Source of the DNA: Neurospora tetrasperma FGSC 2508
Lineage: Eukaryota; Ascomycota; Sordariomycetes; Sordariales; Sordariaceae
DNA: 64,000 bases
Direction of reading: 5' to 3'
Assembly: GCF_000213175.1 (NCBI RefSeq)
Contig: NW_009799101.1
Span: 2,403,007 to 2,467,006, forward strand
Position numbers and translations under genes: made by a program. Below, in pieces: positions 1-11,300 of the stretch. Positions within the stretch are counted from its first letter, which is position 1; each line of letters begins with the position of its first letter. The notes below the pieces were generated by a model, which had not been told where the DNA came from, ran no database searches, and worked only from the letters and a program-made list of their open reading frames with translations.

Positions 1-834
1 GTGGTTTTGGCTTCGGTCATGACGGACTCACGCCATGTAAATCGAGGAAGTCACCCATGCAGGGTGGCTCATGCTGCGCGGTCACGAACAAGGACGCCAT
101 CCCTTCACCCTTCAGCGATGGAAACCACATTGTCGAGATGCTTAATTTGGCCACTGGACTTCTACTCTTTGTCGGCAATATAATTCAGAAACACCTCTAC
201 GGACTGGGGATGTCGTGGGGCAGCAAGCCAACCTACAAGACCAGGTAACTTCCCGAGGAGAAATGCCTTTGAGATTACCAAATCTCATTCATAAACAAAC
301 CCTCATCATTAGCTTTTGTGCCATCCTTTGCGGTTCGGTACAAAATGTCAAATTGGCGCCATTGAACGTGTGTCGGTACCGACGGGATGAAAGAGTGAAG
401 GTGACCAACGGTCGGTGCAGTCGGTGCAGACCCCTCCCGCCTTCCTTCTTCTGCCACTACTTCTTCCCCCCAGCAAAACTCCTCAAAATTTCTCCCTCCT
501 TCGCACCTTCCGCTCCTGCAGTCCATCATCATCGTCAATCTCGATCACTTCCCTTCCTTGGGTGCAGACTTTTTTTTTGGAGAGTCTTCTGTCTTTCCCC
601 TCGAGGCGGGTTTTGGATTGCCTTTCCCTTTTTACCAGCGTCTATCCTCACTCCCACTCTCGCTCTCTCGTTTTCCTGGAAAGTTTTCTTCTTTTGAGGC
701 CTTGAAACTCGACAGGTGAGGTCCCATCTGTCGTTCATTCTTTCGCTGCGGTCCTCTTGTGGCGAAACAACACCAGCGCGTCGACAGTCTTGAAAACTAC
801 GAAGACGCCATAACTCCCATTCCTGCATCACACC
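1..834. other. 5' flank of the Mei2-like gene, no gene recognised
   Basis: No open frame here resembles a known protein. Positions about 425-680 are strongly pyrimidine-rich on the plus strand, as is common in promoters and 5' leaders of filamentous fungi. A GTGAGG donor-like site follows GACAG near 716, so a 5'UTR intron is possible but no partner acceptor was fixed. The segment ends in a good Kozak context (CACACCATGG) at the Mei2-like start codon. Confidence 0.5.
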
Positions 835-3570
835 ATGGCGCAGGCGCGAGACATGGGATTCAACCCCTCCTCACCTCACTCGTCGAGCGGCTGTGCCGAC
901 TCGTACAAGCATGACGGAACTCCGGATACCCGATTGACTTCGTTCTCACCGGATGACAACTCGGCGGGATCCAACAAGCTTCTCAACCGGACTCTGACCC
1001 TCAGCACCGCCACCTCCCAGGATGCACATTCTCACCGTTTCCATTCGCACACCTCATCCGACGGCTACTCTGTAGCCCCAGCCAGCGGCTCCGACAAGGA
1101 CCCCTTTGTTTCCACCTCGTCCATCTCCAAGCAGGACCAGAAACTGTCACCTACGGCCTCCTCATTCCTTCCTGTCTCTGTTTCTGGTCCCCTGGTTGCC
1201 CACGGATCTGTCAACGGGCCCCAGAATGGAATGCAAGGCTTACTGAACACCGTACAGCCGTCCTATGCCCAACAGGACAGCCCCAAGGCCGCAGACAAGC
1301 TCAGTACTGACCTCAATATCTCCCGTTACCTTGTCTTTTATTCGTCTCAGCCGATTAGGATCGCTGGCGTTGATGAGTATCTCCGGGTATGTGTCTTTGC
1401 CTCTTTTCCTCACACTCACATTGCCATTACAAGAAGTTATGTAACTGACATACCTTCACAGAAGCTGGAGAGACTTGGTTCGCCTGTGCAGGGCAAACAC
1501 CATGCCGTCCAAGAGGGAGTCAGAGTCTTGCTTCGTCTGACAGACATCCGTGATGCTCGCAAAGTTCACGACAATGTTCAGCTAGGCAATCCGGATTGGC
1601 GTGCAACCTACATTGCGCCTGTTGACTTTTTCCACGTAGGTCTCCTATGCAAGCGCATGTCAAGTTCATGACTAACTTGTTCAAACAGTTTGCATCTCCG
1701 GGTGCTTCGGTCGACCCAGTCTCTGAAGGGCAGCTCCTGGTTCTCGCCTTTCCGGGTTCGGGTTACGCTTTTCCCTATGCTCAGTCTCAGGTGGAGGCAA
1801 TCGTCTACAACTTTCTTCAGGATGAGGGGGAGTTGTTCGCTTTCCAGCGTCTGACCGATTCAACCCAAGGTCTCTTCAAGGCCATTGTGGAGTTCTCTGA
1901 TGTCGACGTGGCCGTTGCCGTTGTTTCCAAGTTTAACGGTTTCACTGTCAATGTGAGCTACTACAGCCATTTCTCGGTTGATTTACGTGATACGCTGACA
2001 CTCAATGCTACAGGGTATTCAGTTACTGCTGACTTTGTGCCAGCCGGACACACCAGCTCTGGGTCTCGCATCAGCGGATGCCTATAACAATCCTCCCCGA
2101 CCCCAGGTGCAAGATATCACCAACATCTTCCGGAACATGAGTGTTGCCAGAACCCCCCAGTCAACCCGTCCTTTGGTTGGCGGTGGACGCGTCACTCAAT
2201 CGCCTGCCAGCATTTCCGTTCCCCAGCAGCAGATTGCTATGTATCCGGTGGTTTACCAAACTCCCATCAATAGTGGTAACCGCTATGTACTCGATCAGAC
2301 CCCTACTCGTGACCATAGCGTTGCACCTCTGACTCCTCTGACGCCAATCAGTGGTGGGCTCTCTGTGATGAGTTCCTCCATCTACACGCCGCCCGCGACG
2401 CCAATGGCCATGAGTTCCTCCATCTACACGCCGCCCGCGACGCCAATGGCCATGCAGAATGACTATACCAGTCCTCGGAGCATGCAGCAATTTGGACGAC
2501 CGGATGGCCGTCGTCAGAACGCCATGCGGGTTTCCAGATCGCCGTATCACAACGCGGCCGGACATCATAACCATGTTGATGTTAACCGTATCCGGGAGGG
2601 TATCGACGTCAGGACTACGGTAAGTAATTCCAAGACTCGATGAAGCAAATGGAACTAACCTCACAGATCATGCTTCGTAACATTCCCAACAAGGTCGATC
2701 AGGCTATGCTCAAACGAATCATTGACGAGTCAAGCTGGGGCAAGTACGATTTTATGTACTTGCGTATCGACTTTGCCAATGACTGCAAGTGGGTTATTGC
2801 CCACCCCTTCTCATGCGAACATTTGCTGATTTGTTAGCGTCGGATATGCGTTCATCAATTTTGTCGATGTAAGTTTCCTCCATTGCCAAACCCAAACTTA
2901 GTGCATCGATAGCTGACAACCCCAAAGCCCTTGGATATCGTCGACGTAAGTGCCATACTCTGCATTGTCGGATCAGAGCTAATACATTATGCAGTTTGTC
3001 AATACCCGGGGCAATCAGCGCTGGAACTGCTTCAAGAGTGATAAGGTTGCGGAGATATCATATGCCAGTAAGTTTAGCTGCACATGTTCCAAGAAACCCA
3101 TGCTGATCTTGCGAAGCCATCCAGGGAAAGGATTGCCTTGTTCAGAAGTTCCGCAACAGCTCAGTCATGCTCGAGGCGCCTCACTATCGACCCAAGGTGA
3201 GAAAAAAAACTCCTACTCTGTTGGCTATTGAATTGTCACTAACCTTCGTAGCTGTATTTCACCTCCAACGGACCCAGACCTGATTTAGCTGGACAAGAAG
3301 AGCCATTCCCTGAACCGGATAATCAGTCGAAGATGAAGCGCAGCTGTGAGAATGCTGAGCATGTCGGTAGGTTGGGAGTTGTGACTTATAGATGAACGAA
3401 TGTCACTCACACATGTATCAGGTCTGTTTACTCCGAACGCGGGTCAACACTTCCGCGATGAGCAGCGTCGTCGTCGCTCACAGTACGATCGTGGCACCAG
3501 ACTTGCGGCTCTGGAGGAGTACGACTACGACACTCAGACCCAACCGCAGGCCATCTATCCCGCTCAGTGA
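835..3570 (+). CDS. Mei2-like RNA-binding protein (C-terminal RRM), 11 exons
   Basis: Predicted product about 727 aa. Exons read as 835-1386, 1462-1635, 1689-1952, 2014-2619, 2667-2788, 2838-2868, 2928-2945, 2995-3067, 3117-3196, 3252-3366 and 3422-3570. All introns are GT..AG and the frame is kept throughout. Residues about 533-640 form the Mei2-type C-terminal RRM (RRM_2): it starts MLRNIPNKV, continues with DFMYLRIDF and VGYAFINF, and ends VMLEAPHYRPK. Fission yeast Mei2 and plant AML proteins use this domain to bind RNA in meiosis control. The middle (residues about 100-330) resembles degenerate RRMs. Residues about 345-530 are Ser/Thr/Pro-rich, probably disordered, with an internal 14-residue duplication. 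The tail is Arg-rich then acidic and ends AIYPAQ. The first intron (75 nt) is a multiple of three without a stop, so retention would add 25 residues. Family assignment is strong; a meiotic role here is inferred. Confidence 0.9.
2368..2451 (+). repeat. Exact 42-bp tandem duplication inside the Mei2-like coding sequence
   Basis: Two identical 42-bp units (2368-2409 and 2410-2451) each encode M-S-S-S-I-Y-T-P-P-A-T-P-M-A, residues about 449-476. The repeat keeps the frame and lies in the low-complexity linker ahead of the RRM. Perfect identity suggests a recent slippage or unequal-exchange event, and copy number may vary between strains. Confidence 0.95.
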
Positions 3571-4242
3571 CTGATTGCTGTGAGCTAAAGTTGCTGTAAG
3601 CGTGCAAGCAGCACTGAGCTTTGATTTCATCAGACAACACACAAAGACATGGCTCGAGACCATCTTTCCGCGCGATACATACATACGATATTTGACTTTC
3701 TGCAATATCCGACAGTTTATGAGAAGGTGTGAAGATTTTGGCTTGGAATGGCCGTTTTGAGATCGGTGGTCAGCTTTTTGACAGGTTTGTCAGATTTCGC
3801 AAAGCCACATGGAGAAAACCAGAAAAAGAGTAGCATCATTTTGTGCACCATGGGTTCTTGTTGGTTTGAGGGAAACGGTAAAAAGGCGGGTTCGAACGGT
3901 ATATCGGCGGAACCAGATTGGACTATGCCAAAGGGGTCATTGAAGGCCACGGCGGTCTAGGAAAGATGGTTAGCCCATGCCCGGATTGCCTGTTTTGAAA
4001 GATTGTGATGGAGAGTTGGTCCCAAGGGGCGATCAGTAATGTGTATTTTAGACCACAGTATACGGGTTAGGAGCGTAATGGACGGTTGATCCCCTTGGGA
4101 GAAATTGGAGTTCACATTGTGTTCATTTGGTATCAGCACCCACTTCAGGTCACCAACAACTTGTTGTTCGTCTTTGCTCAAACGTATATTTTGCTATGGA
4201 CTTGCTGGCATGCATGATCTCGCTAAACCCGACCACCAGGCA
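3571..4242. other. Convergent intergenic region between the Mei2-like and SUN genes
   Basis: Both flanking genes end here, so the 672 bp should hold two 3'UTRs and polyadenylation signals. No frame in it resembles a protein, and base composition is ordinary for the euchromatic part of the window. Confidence 0.6.
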
Positions 4243-7200
4243 TTATGTTATTATGAACTTGGAAGTTTCTGGTACAGCGGGCAATGGCTTCACGGTCTCT
4301 GAGCCAAGGTGAGTACGTGAAGGCCTGGCTCGGGGCCGTAGTGTTTGCTGCTGGTGATACTCAATGGAATCCACCGGCATCAGATTAATATTGTCTTCCT
4401 CAATCCTCTCGCTACTTTCCTCGGCGGAGTTAGAACGAACAGGCACGTTCGTAACTCCGTTGCGGTTAGGCTCGGTGCTTTCTTGATATATTTCTAATGT
4501 TCTCTCTTGCGTCAACCCGCCAGACTCAAATTCAGACGACGAAGACCGAGACGACTCCTCCTGATCTGGGACGCATTCGGACTCGGGTCCAAACGACGAC
4601 TGCGTATACAACTGTGAATCATCATCGGCATCCTCTGCAGCCAGAACCTCGTCTATAGTCGTTGAGGTCTGCCGGAGTGGCGATGTGTGAACAAGTGGAG
4701 TCCCTTCCCTGCTATCATACTCGGAGGTGGGAGTGAGCGGGAGAGCTTTGTCGTTGTTGCGTGGGTAAGCATATGAGTGTTGCTGTGTCTGTAACATGTG
4801 TTGATGTTGGCGTTGCCCGAGGTTGTGATTATCATTCGGATGAAGCTGCTGCTGATTGCGTTGTTGTGCTGCCGCGATATCAACACCCGTGCTTGTTCCC
4901 ACGGAATCTGCATCCTCGCCCGAGCCTGAACGTGCTTCTGCTGTTGCTACTGCCGTCACTTGCTGTTGTACCCCAGACGTTGACACTGTCGTGGAGAAAG
5001 GAAACGGACTACTCATTCCCATACTCATGCTCATGTTGCTGATCCATCCCGAACCAGGTTTCATCGATCGTCGCTGGACGGCCTGAATGGGGGAATCAAA
5101 CCAACCTCCCCCTCCCCCTCCTCCGCCTCTTGAACCAGGCCTGCCTCCTGTTCCTCTATTACTGTTCAGCGCAATACCCCCGCCGCCATTAACGCCACCA
5201 CCACCACCACCACCACCAGTCCTATTGAAGATAACCAATATCAAACAACTCAACAACAACACGCTCTGCAAAATCGCCATCCTCTTCTGAAACACCACCT
5301 CATCCGCCAACACGTTCAACCGTCCACTGAGCGCCACCACTTCGCGCTCCGTCTGCTCCCGCTGCGTCTCCAAAGCAATTACTGTGCTCTGCCAGATCTG
5401 GTCGTACTGCTGCCGCACGTTGCGCAATTCTGTTAATACCGTCTTGTTGAGCGTGTCCAGAAAGGTGTCGACGCGCGTGAGCTGGCGCCGCTCGAGTTTG
5501 GAGAGCACGTCTTGCAGGAAACGCGACTGTTGCTCGATGTATTGGAGGGAGAGCGAGGTGTTGGATTCTAGGTGCGTGAGGCGTTTGTGAACTGTTTTGA
5601 AGAAGGATTCTTGAATGGTAGGTAAAGGGGGGGCGGAGGAGGTCGGTGAGCCACCGTGACCGGCGCCCGAGGCGGGTTTTCGGGGTTGATTGTTTTTGTT
5701 GTTTTGGCTGCTGTTGTTAAGGGGGCTGCCGCCGGTACCGGCGTTGGCGCTGGCGTTGTTGCCGTAGTCTTTGCTGTCGCTACGGCTTGTGGTGCCGGCT
5801 GTGCTGTTGCTGCTGCCAGAGGGCTTCGCGGCGGGAGAGACTGAAGGGGCGGTCTCATTGCTGGCGGTATTAGAACGAGACAGGGGGGCCTTGTTGCTGG
5901 GAGAGCCCGTTATGGTGCCGCTTACTTGAGGCGGTACAGGAGTGTGAGAGGCAGCAGAGCTGGCGGGTTGGGCCTTGGCTATTTCCTGAGGTTTGGATGC
6001 TGTTGAAGAAGCCTTGGGCACTAAAGTCTCATGCACAGCGCTTCCAGTTGAGGCCTGCTCCTTGGCCGTATCGGAGTTTCTACCCTGTTTGTTGTCTGCT
6101 TCGGGCGAGGTGGCAGTGGATTGACCAGTCGTTCGCGAACGCAAGTCGCAAATTTCAAAAGAAAAGTCACGATAGAATACGGGTTCCCAAGGCGTGAAGC
6201 CCAGCTCCACGGCCTGGACAGGCTCGGTCTCCTGATGTGCCTCTTCTTCTAGTTCGGTGACAGTACTGGGCGCCGGCTCACTCGCAACACTCGGTTGTCC
6301 AACTTGAGGACTCGGCTGCTCAGGTTCAGGAGTCTGCGGCAACTGCTCCTGCACTGGGGGAGCTTCGATTGTCTCCTGCTCATCATCGTGCCTATCATCC
6401 GGCTCCTTCCATGTATCCAGCATCCTGGTTCCATGGACTCTGAGTAGCGATACAGGGCAGTAATACTCATTTCCGTAATGGCTGAGGAACTCGATCCGGA
6501 TATACTTGGTGTAAATCTGAGGATGTTCCACCGAGAAGGCCTGAATATCCCTTGAGTTCCTCGCCTCGAACGTTCCCAGCTCAACCCACTTGTCCAGCTT
6601 GACGGGGTAGCGGTCGCTCACGCTGACCTTGAACTGGCGGATCATGCTCGAGAAGAACTCAAAGTTGGCCAGGACCACCGTGTCAACGAGAATATCGTCA
6701 CTCAGCTGGACAATGACAAACTTGCTCTTGGCATGACATTCGAGGAGCATGTACGAGTCTTTGTTTTCGACGAGAATGGCTTTGGCGTTCTTGGCCCCAG
6801 GGCTTGTCTTCTTGACAATAGCACCGGCGTCGAAGGAGGAGTACGAAAAGCGCTCCTTGCATGTCTTTCCGGCATCCTTGCTACGATAATATTGCGTTTT
6901 GCCGTCCTCGTGGACGACTTGGTCGTCCGTTCTGGCTTTGTCGCTGCCGTAATCGGTCGAGGGGTCACCCGAGGGTGAAGAGGTCAGTTCCGAGACTTTT
7001 TCCGAGAGGGCGTCGAAGTTTAGGGGGTTTTCGCCGTCGTCTCCTGGCCGGTGGCTGTCGGTATCGCTGTTGGGGCCGTTCTGGTCATGCTCGCCGCCGG
7101 TTCTCTGCTGTGCCGGCTGCTTCTGCCCGCCCTTGGTGTTGGCGGGGTCGCCAGACTTGCGCAGCATCATCTCCTTCCATTCTTCAAACGACATGAAAGT

Positions 7201-7539
7201 GCTAGCCGCCAAGTCCTCATCCTCCTGTTCCTCCTTTGTCTGCTCCTGTGTATGTTCCGCCGAAGGCTTGGGCTGGTCTGGATGTTGCTGCTGAGTCTCC
7301 TTCGCTTGCGCCGGCGCTGCGGTTTCGTTACTGGGGACCTCAGAAGAGGTGGTGTCGGCGGCGATTGCGCTCGTAACGGCAGTTGGGGTCGTCCACGCAG
7401 TACGAAGACATTGTTGCGGTAGGGTATGGGTGATGTAGTTGACGGTTCTCGATTCACATACCGATGCTGGTTCTGGGAGTGCCGCTGCAACTGCGTGGAG
7501 ACCTAGCAAGCCCAGGAAAAGAGTTGGTGGGGTGCGCAT
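4243..7539 (-). CDS. SUN-domain membrane protein (SLP1/Opt type)
   Basis: Intronless, 1098 aa. The start at 7539 was chosen because it begins a clear signal peptide (MRTPPTLFLGLLGLHAVAAA); the open frame continues upstream but without a signal-like sequence. Residues about 115-128 carry F-M-S-F-E-E-W-K, typical of the SLP1 branch. Residues about 225-372 are a SUN (Sad1/UNC-84) domain: RFSYSSFDAGAIV, the LLECHAKSKFVIVQLSDDI core, FEFFSSMIRQFKV, and CPVSLLRVHGT at the end. A Ser/Thr/Asn-rich stretch follows, then a predicted coiled region, then one transmembrane helix at about 754-775 (MAILQSVLLLSCLILVIF). A poly-Gly/Asn tract and an acidic, probably cytosolic tail of about 300 aa complete it. 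SLP1-type proteins sit in the ER/nuclear envelope with the SUN domain luminal, and yeast Slp1 works with Emp65 to protect folding membrane proteins. Location and family are well supported; the partner is inferred. Confidence 0.9.
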   Translation of the reverse strand: MRTPPTLFLGLLGLHAVAAALPEPASVCESRTVNYITHTLPQQCLRTAWTTPTAVTSAIAADTTSSEVPSNETAAPAQAKETQQQHPDQPKPSAEHTQEQTKEEQEDEDLAASTFMSFEEWKEMMLRKSGDPANTKGGQKQPAQQRTGGEHDQNGPNSDTDSHRPGDDGENPLNFDALSEKVSELTSSPSGDPSTDYGSDKARTDDQVVHEDGKTQYYRSKDAGKTCKERFSYSSFDAGAIVKKTSPGAKNAKAILVENKDSYMLLECHAKSKFVIVQLSDDILVDTVVLANFEFFSSMIRQFKVSVSDRYPVKLDKWVELGTFEARNSRDIQAFSVEHPQIYTKYIRIEFLSHYGNEYYCPVSLLRVHGTRMLDTWKEPDDRHDDEQETIEAPPVQEQLPQTPEPEQPSPQVGQPSVASEPAPSTVTELEEEAHQETEPVQAVELGFTPWEPVFYRDFSFEICDLRSRTTGQSTATSPEADNKQGRNSDTAKEQASTGSAVHETLVPKASSTASKPQEIAKAQPASSAASHTPVPPQVSGTITGSPSNKAPLSRSNTASNETAPSVSPAAKPSGSSNSTAGTTSRSDSKDYGNNASANAGTGGSPLNNSSQNNKNNQPRKPASGAGHGGSPTSSAPPLPTIQESFFKTVHKRLTHLESNTSLSLQYIEQQSRFLQDVLSKLERRQLTRVDTFLDTLNKTVLTELRNVRQQYDQIWQSTVIALETQREQTEREVVALSGRLNVLADEVVFQKRMAILQSVLLLSCLILVIFNRTGGGGGGGGVNGGGGIALNSNRGTGGRPGSRGGGGGGGGWFDSPIQAVQRRSMKPGSGWISNMSMSMGMSSPFPFSTTVSTSGVQQQVTAVATAEARSGSGEDADSVGTSTGVDIAAAQQRNQQQLHPNDNHNLGQRQHQHMLQTQQHSYAYPRNNDKALPLTPTSEYDSREGTPLVHTSPLRQTSTTIDEVLAAEDADDDSQLYTQSSFGPESECVPDQEESSRSSSSEFESGGLTQERTLEIYQESTEPNRNGVTNVPVRSNSAEESSERIEEDNINLMPVDSIEYHQQQTLRPRARPSRTHLGSETVKPLPAVPETSKFIIT

Positions 7540-8385
7540 GGTTTGTACCCGTTGCTGTCTCAAGTTACAATGGCACACGATGACAGTGTTGCTGTACTCT
7601 ATCCATGGCGATCTCGAACCTCCCCTTTTGGTGTGTTTAATCGTCCAAGGGAGTTCGTTGTAGGCGTGAGGTGAATGTCCAAGTGTGTTGTACGCTGGTC
7701 GCGGTCGGCGTCGCAGTTGTGGTTGCCACAAGACGAACAATGCAGTGTCAGTGCCTTATCGGGACCCAGTTCGTTGTCGCCGTAGACTCGCAGAGGAGCG
7801 CGATGATGATGATGGACACCGCTTGATGGAGGAAAGGGCTTTGTTGTCATCAAAAAGCGCCACCTTCGACTGGAAGTGGAAAACCAGCCACTTCACCAGG
7901 TTATCAGTAGCGCCCTCGCTTCGTGCCGCTTGGGTCAAAAGGGAACGGAAGCCGTCCAAACTTTGTGTTTTGTGTCAAACGGTCAAATATTGTTGATCTC
8001 GGCAAGGGTCAGAATATCAAAAACTCCAGGGGGTTGATTAGTGGCACATTATGACGCTACCTGGCCGTGTTAGACCAGGTGTCTCGCTTGGTTCAGCGAT
8101 AAGCTGTGATGTCCTCACAGGGTTAGGGTTCATAGTAGAATATCCATCATCGTTTAGATCAAGGAGCCGAAAAGGGCACCTGCAGTTACCTATCTTCCTC
8201 CCACACATATTCAGACTATGAGTTATTTTCTTTCTAAAGATACCTAACTACTTACGCTTGTTACAATTGGTCCAACTGAGGCACATGCGGCCAAGTCAGC
8301 CATACCAAGTTGACAGATTCCCGTTGTGTCTACTGCGGTGCCTGCTACGGCCGCCATTGCTACTTTGCTCCAGTAGAATCAGCAA
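7540..8385. other. Intergenic: SUN-gene promoter and 3' end of the NRDE-2 gene
   Basis: Both neighbours are on the minus strand, so this 846 bp holds the SUN promoter on its left and the NRDE-2 3'UTR on its right. The ATG at 7740, in frame with SUN, is preceded by no signal-like sequence and was not used. No other gene seen. Confidence 0.5.
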
Positions 8386-11300
8386 TCATCTCCTCCATCC
8401 CTCCCTCCGTCTATCCCACTCTCTACTCCTCTTACGATCATTGTACTTTTCGTATTGTCCCCCTCCCCTTTCACCCCTATCCGAGTCCATATGGCGATTT
8501 TTATGAAGCGAATCTCTTAAATCCCATCGTCTCTCCCGTTCCAGCCTCGCTCTCCTCTCTAATTCCTCCTTCTCCTCCTTCTCAACCTTCTCCTTCTCCC
8601 TCCCCACCCTCTTTTCGTCTTCTTCCTTTTCCCTCCACTTCCTCTCAAACCCCTCAAAATCAACATGCACTCTCAACCCCTTCGCAACCATTGTCCCAAA
8701 CACCGCCCTCAACTCCCCACTGCTCAAGGCTTTCACCAATGCGCTGCCCCCGCCCTCACCAGGCTCTCCAGGCTCTGCAGTAGAACCAGCAGGGAACGCC
8801 GCCATGTAAAGCTTCTTGCTCCACGGACAGGCGGCAACGGCTCTGTAAAACACATCCTTAAGAGCCTTTAGGGTGCTCGCCGCCTGCGCATCCGCCTTGT
8901 TTGTATCACGCTCCCGGGTCCCTGCCGTGGCAGAGGATCCGTAGGATAAAGAAAGTGCATGAAAGTACACCTGCGTCAAGAATCGAAGGTAACCGATCCA
9001 TATGTCCACGTTATATCTGCATGCAGAGGGATCCGAAACGGCGGCTTCGAAAGCGGCCTTAGTGGAATGGATTGTTGCGGCGCCGACGGGCCTGAGGCCA
9101 GCGCCGGAGAGGAGCTCGTATTCGATTGCGAAACGGTACGTGGGAATTGGTGCTGGTGTGTGACTACCTTCTGAGCTGCTGGTGTCCTTGTCTCTGGTTG
9201 AGGACAAGCTTTCGCGCACAATGGAGCGGACGGGGTCGTTGATCCGGAGAGTGGATTGCTCTGCCCAGGCGAGAAGGGAGAGGAAGAGCGTGTTGTGGGG
9301 GAAGAGACGGAGGAATTCGTGAAGATATTGGCGTAGGGTGGAAGGCTTGTAAGGGCCGTGATTTGCGTGGTGGTAGAGAAGGCGAGCGCCGATTTGGAGG
9401 AGTCGTTCGTGGAGGGTTTGGTGACCTAGGGAGCTCAGCTCGGTAGTGAAAGATTGTATGTTTGCGAGAGCGGAGGTGATGTTGCCTTGGCTTGAGTACT
9501 TCGTGCTGCCGCTGCTGTTCTCGGTTCTTGAGAGGTAGTCGAGAAGAGCAAGGCTTTCGGCATATTGGAGTGCCGGTTCTGTTTGGTGAGAAGAGAGGGA
9601 GTAGTCTCGCTTGGTAGAAAAGTGAGCTCTTGCTTTTAGGAGCAGAGCTGGCGATACCGGCAAGCCCTTCTCCACGTCTAGAGTAATGTCCACAGAAGAC
9701 AACAGCCGAAGCAGAGCGAGTTGCATATTTCCTGCGTTCAGGTGCATCCATACCCAGGTGTTCCATAATAGCTGGCTATCGGGGGAACTTTGGCTTGTTG
9801 CCGAGAGTAGTACCTTTTCGGCAATGCCAATGTTTCCGTTTGCAAATTCGATCATGGCATAGGCATTATATAGTCTCGTGTTGGATGAGTATCGTTTCAG
9901 CAGCCCCTTGGCGACCTTCTTAACCCCCAAAGGTTCACTAAGCCATGCCAATGCCAGATAGTATTCGGCCAGTTGTTCAATACCACAAGTAAGGACCAGA
10001 TAATGGAGTGTCTCGAGTACCCAGGGAGGCCTAACATCACCATCCGCATCTATGCTGAGACTAGACCATTGGCCGAGATACTGAAACCAGTCCTGCCCGG
10101 AAAAAAGGAGTTCTTGTGAGAGAGCCATGTTTCCACCTTGTTGCCGGAATAATGGTGGCTTTCGCTCTATCTCCACCGAATTCAAAACATTGTGGCCGCC
10201 TATTTGATCCAGCAAAGATTCAAAGGCTTGTCCACGAGGCGCAATGAAGGGATCTTCCAGCGCAGAAGATTTCGCGGTATTTGGAAGTCGACAGAATGTC
10301 AAAAAGGCATCAACTAGCTGAAGCTGTACCTGCGGGAGCATTTGGGATGGGATCCACAACACCAAATCCTTGATATCCGAAAACATGACGATTCGGAATG
10401 GGTCATCATCTGTTCCTTCGTCCAGGGTACGAGCCGGCATTCGTGCCTTTGCCGCCTCTCGTCGTTCCAGCGACGCCCATGCCTCAAATGGATCCCTCGT
10501 CTGAGGAGGTCCTGATGGCTCCCTTGGTATTGCTTCTGGTGGGTCGGTCATAGCGCCCACGTCTTCAACAAAGTGACGCCAACCTTTGGCATTACCCTCA
10601 CCTATTCGTGGTACTTCGCTTTCCCAGAAGTCAGAAAAGTCCTCAATGACTGATTGGAAGTCCGAAGCGTTCTTGGGCCGGCAGAAGTTCAGTTCTAGAG
10701 TTGCTTGCCATGCAGCCACAGCCAGCTCAATGTAGCCAGAGTCCCGAAGATAGCACGTTAATCTGACGAACACGTAAATCAGCTGGCTACACAGCATGAC
10801 AACATTCTTTTCCGAAGATGCAGTTGCTAATGTGCGGTTGAGGAATTGCAACTTGGTCACCATGAAGGTCTTCAGTTCATCGTATGTGAAAGTTGCGACC
10901 TGCGAAAGCTCATAGTTTAGTCGTGAAACCCATAACAAGAAGCTGTCGGGGTTGGTCTTGGTGGTCTCTTCCCAGCGCTTCGCAAGCTGCTTGGGATCCC
11001 ACACCTTTTCGCCCTCGCGCATCATTCCGTTCAACAAGGTCTCCTTCAGAGAGATGTCAAGTGCATGGGGAAGGGCCTCTTCATAGAGACACAACTTGAG
11101 TTCGGCCAGAGCTTTTACCTGATCCCCAATTATGACCTGGCCCCCAAGTTGATGCTCCATGAAGAGGGTGTCTTGCAACCCAATCAACTCGAGCCAAGCT
11201 TTGGTGTCCTGAGGGCTATTTTTGACCTGGCGATGGAGTTCAAGAGATCTCTTCTTAGCGGTTGACATGTCTGAAAGATGACTGCCCACCTTGTTTTCGC

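Noticed and set aside
4243-7740. Start of the SUN protein at 7740 (67 residues longer)
   Set aside because: The extension is Arg-rich and lacks a signal sequence; the Met at 7539 opens a clear signal peptide.
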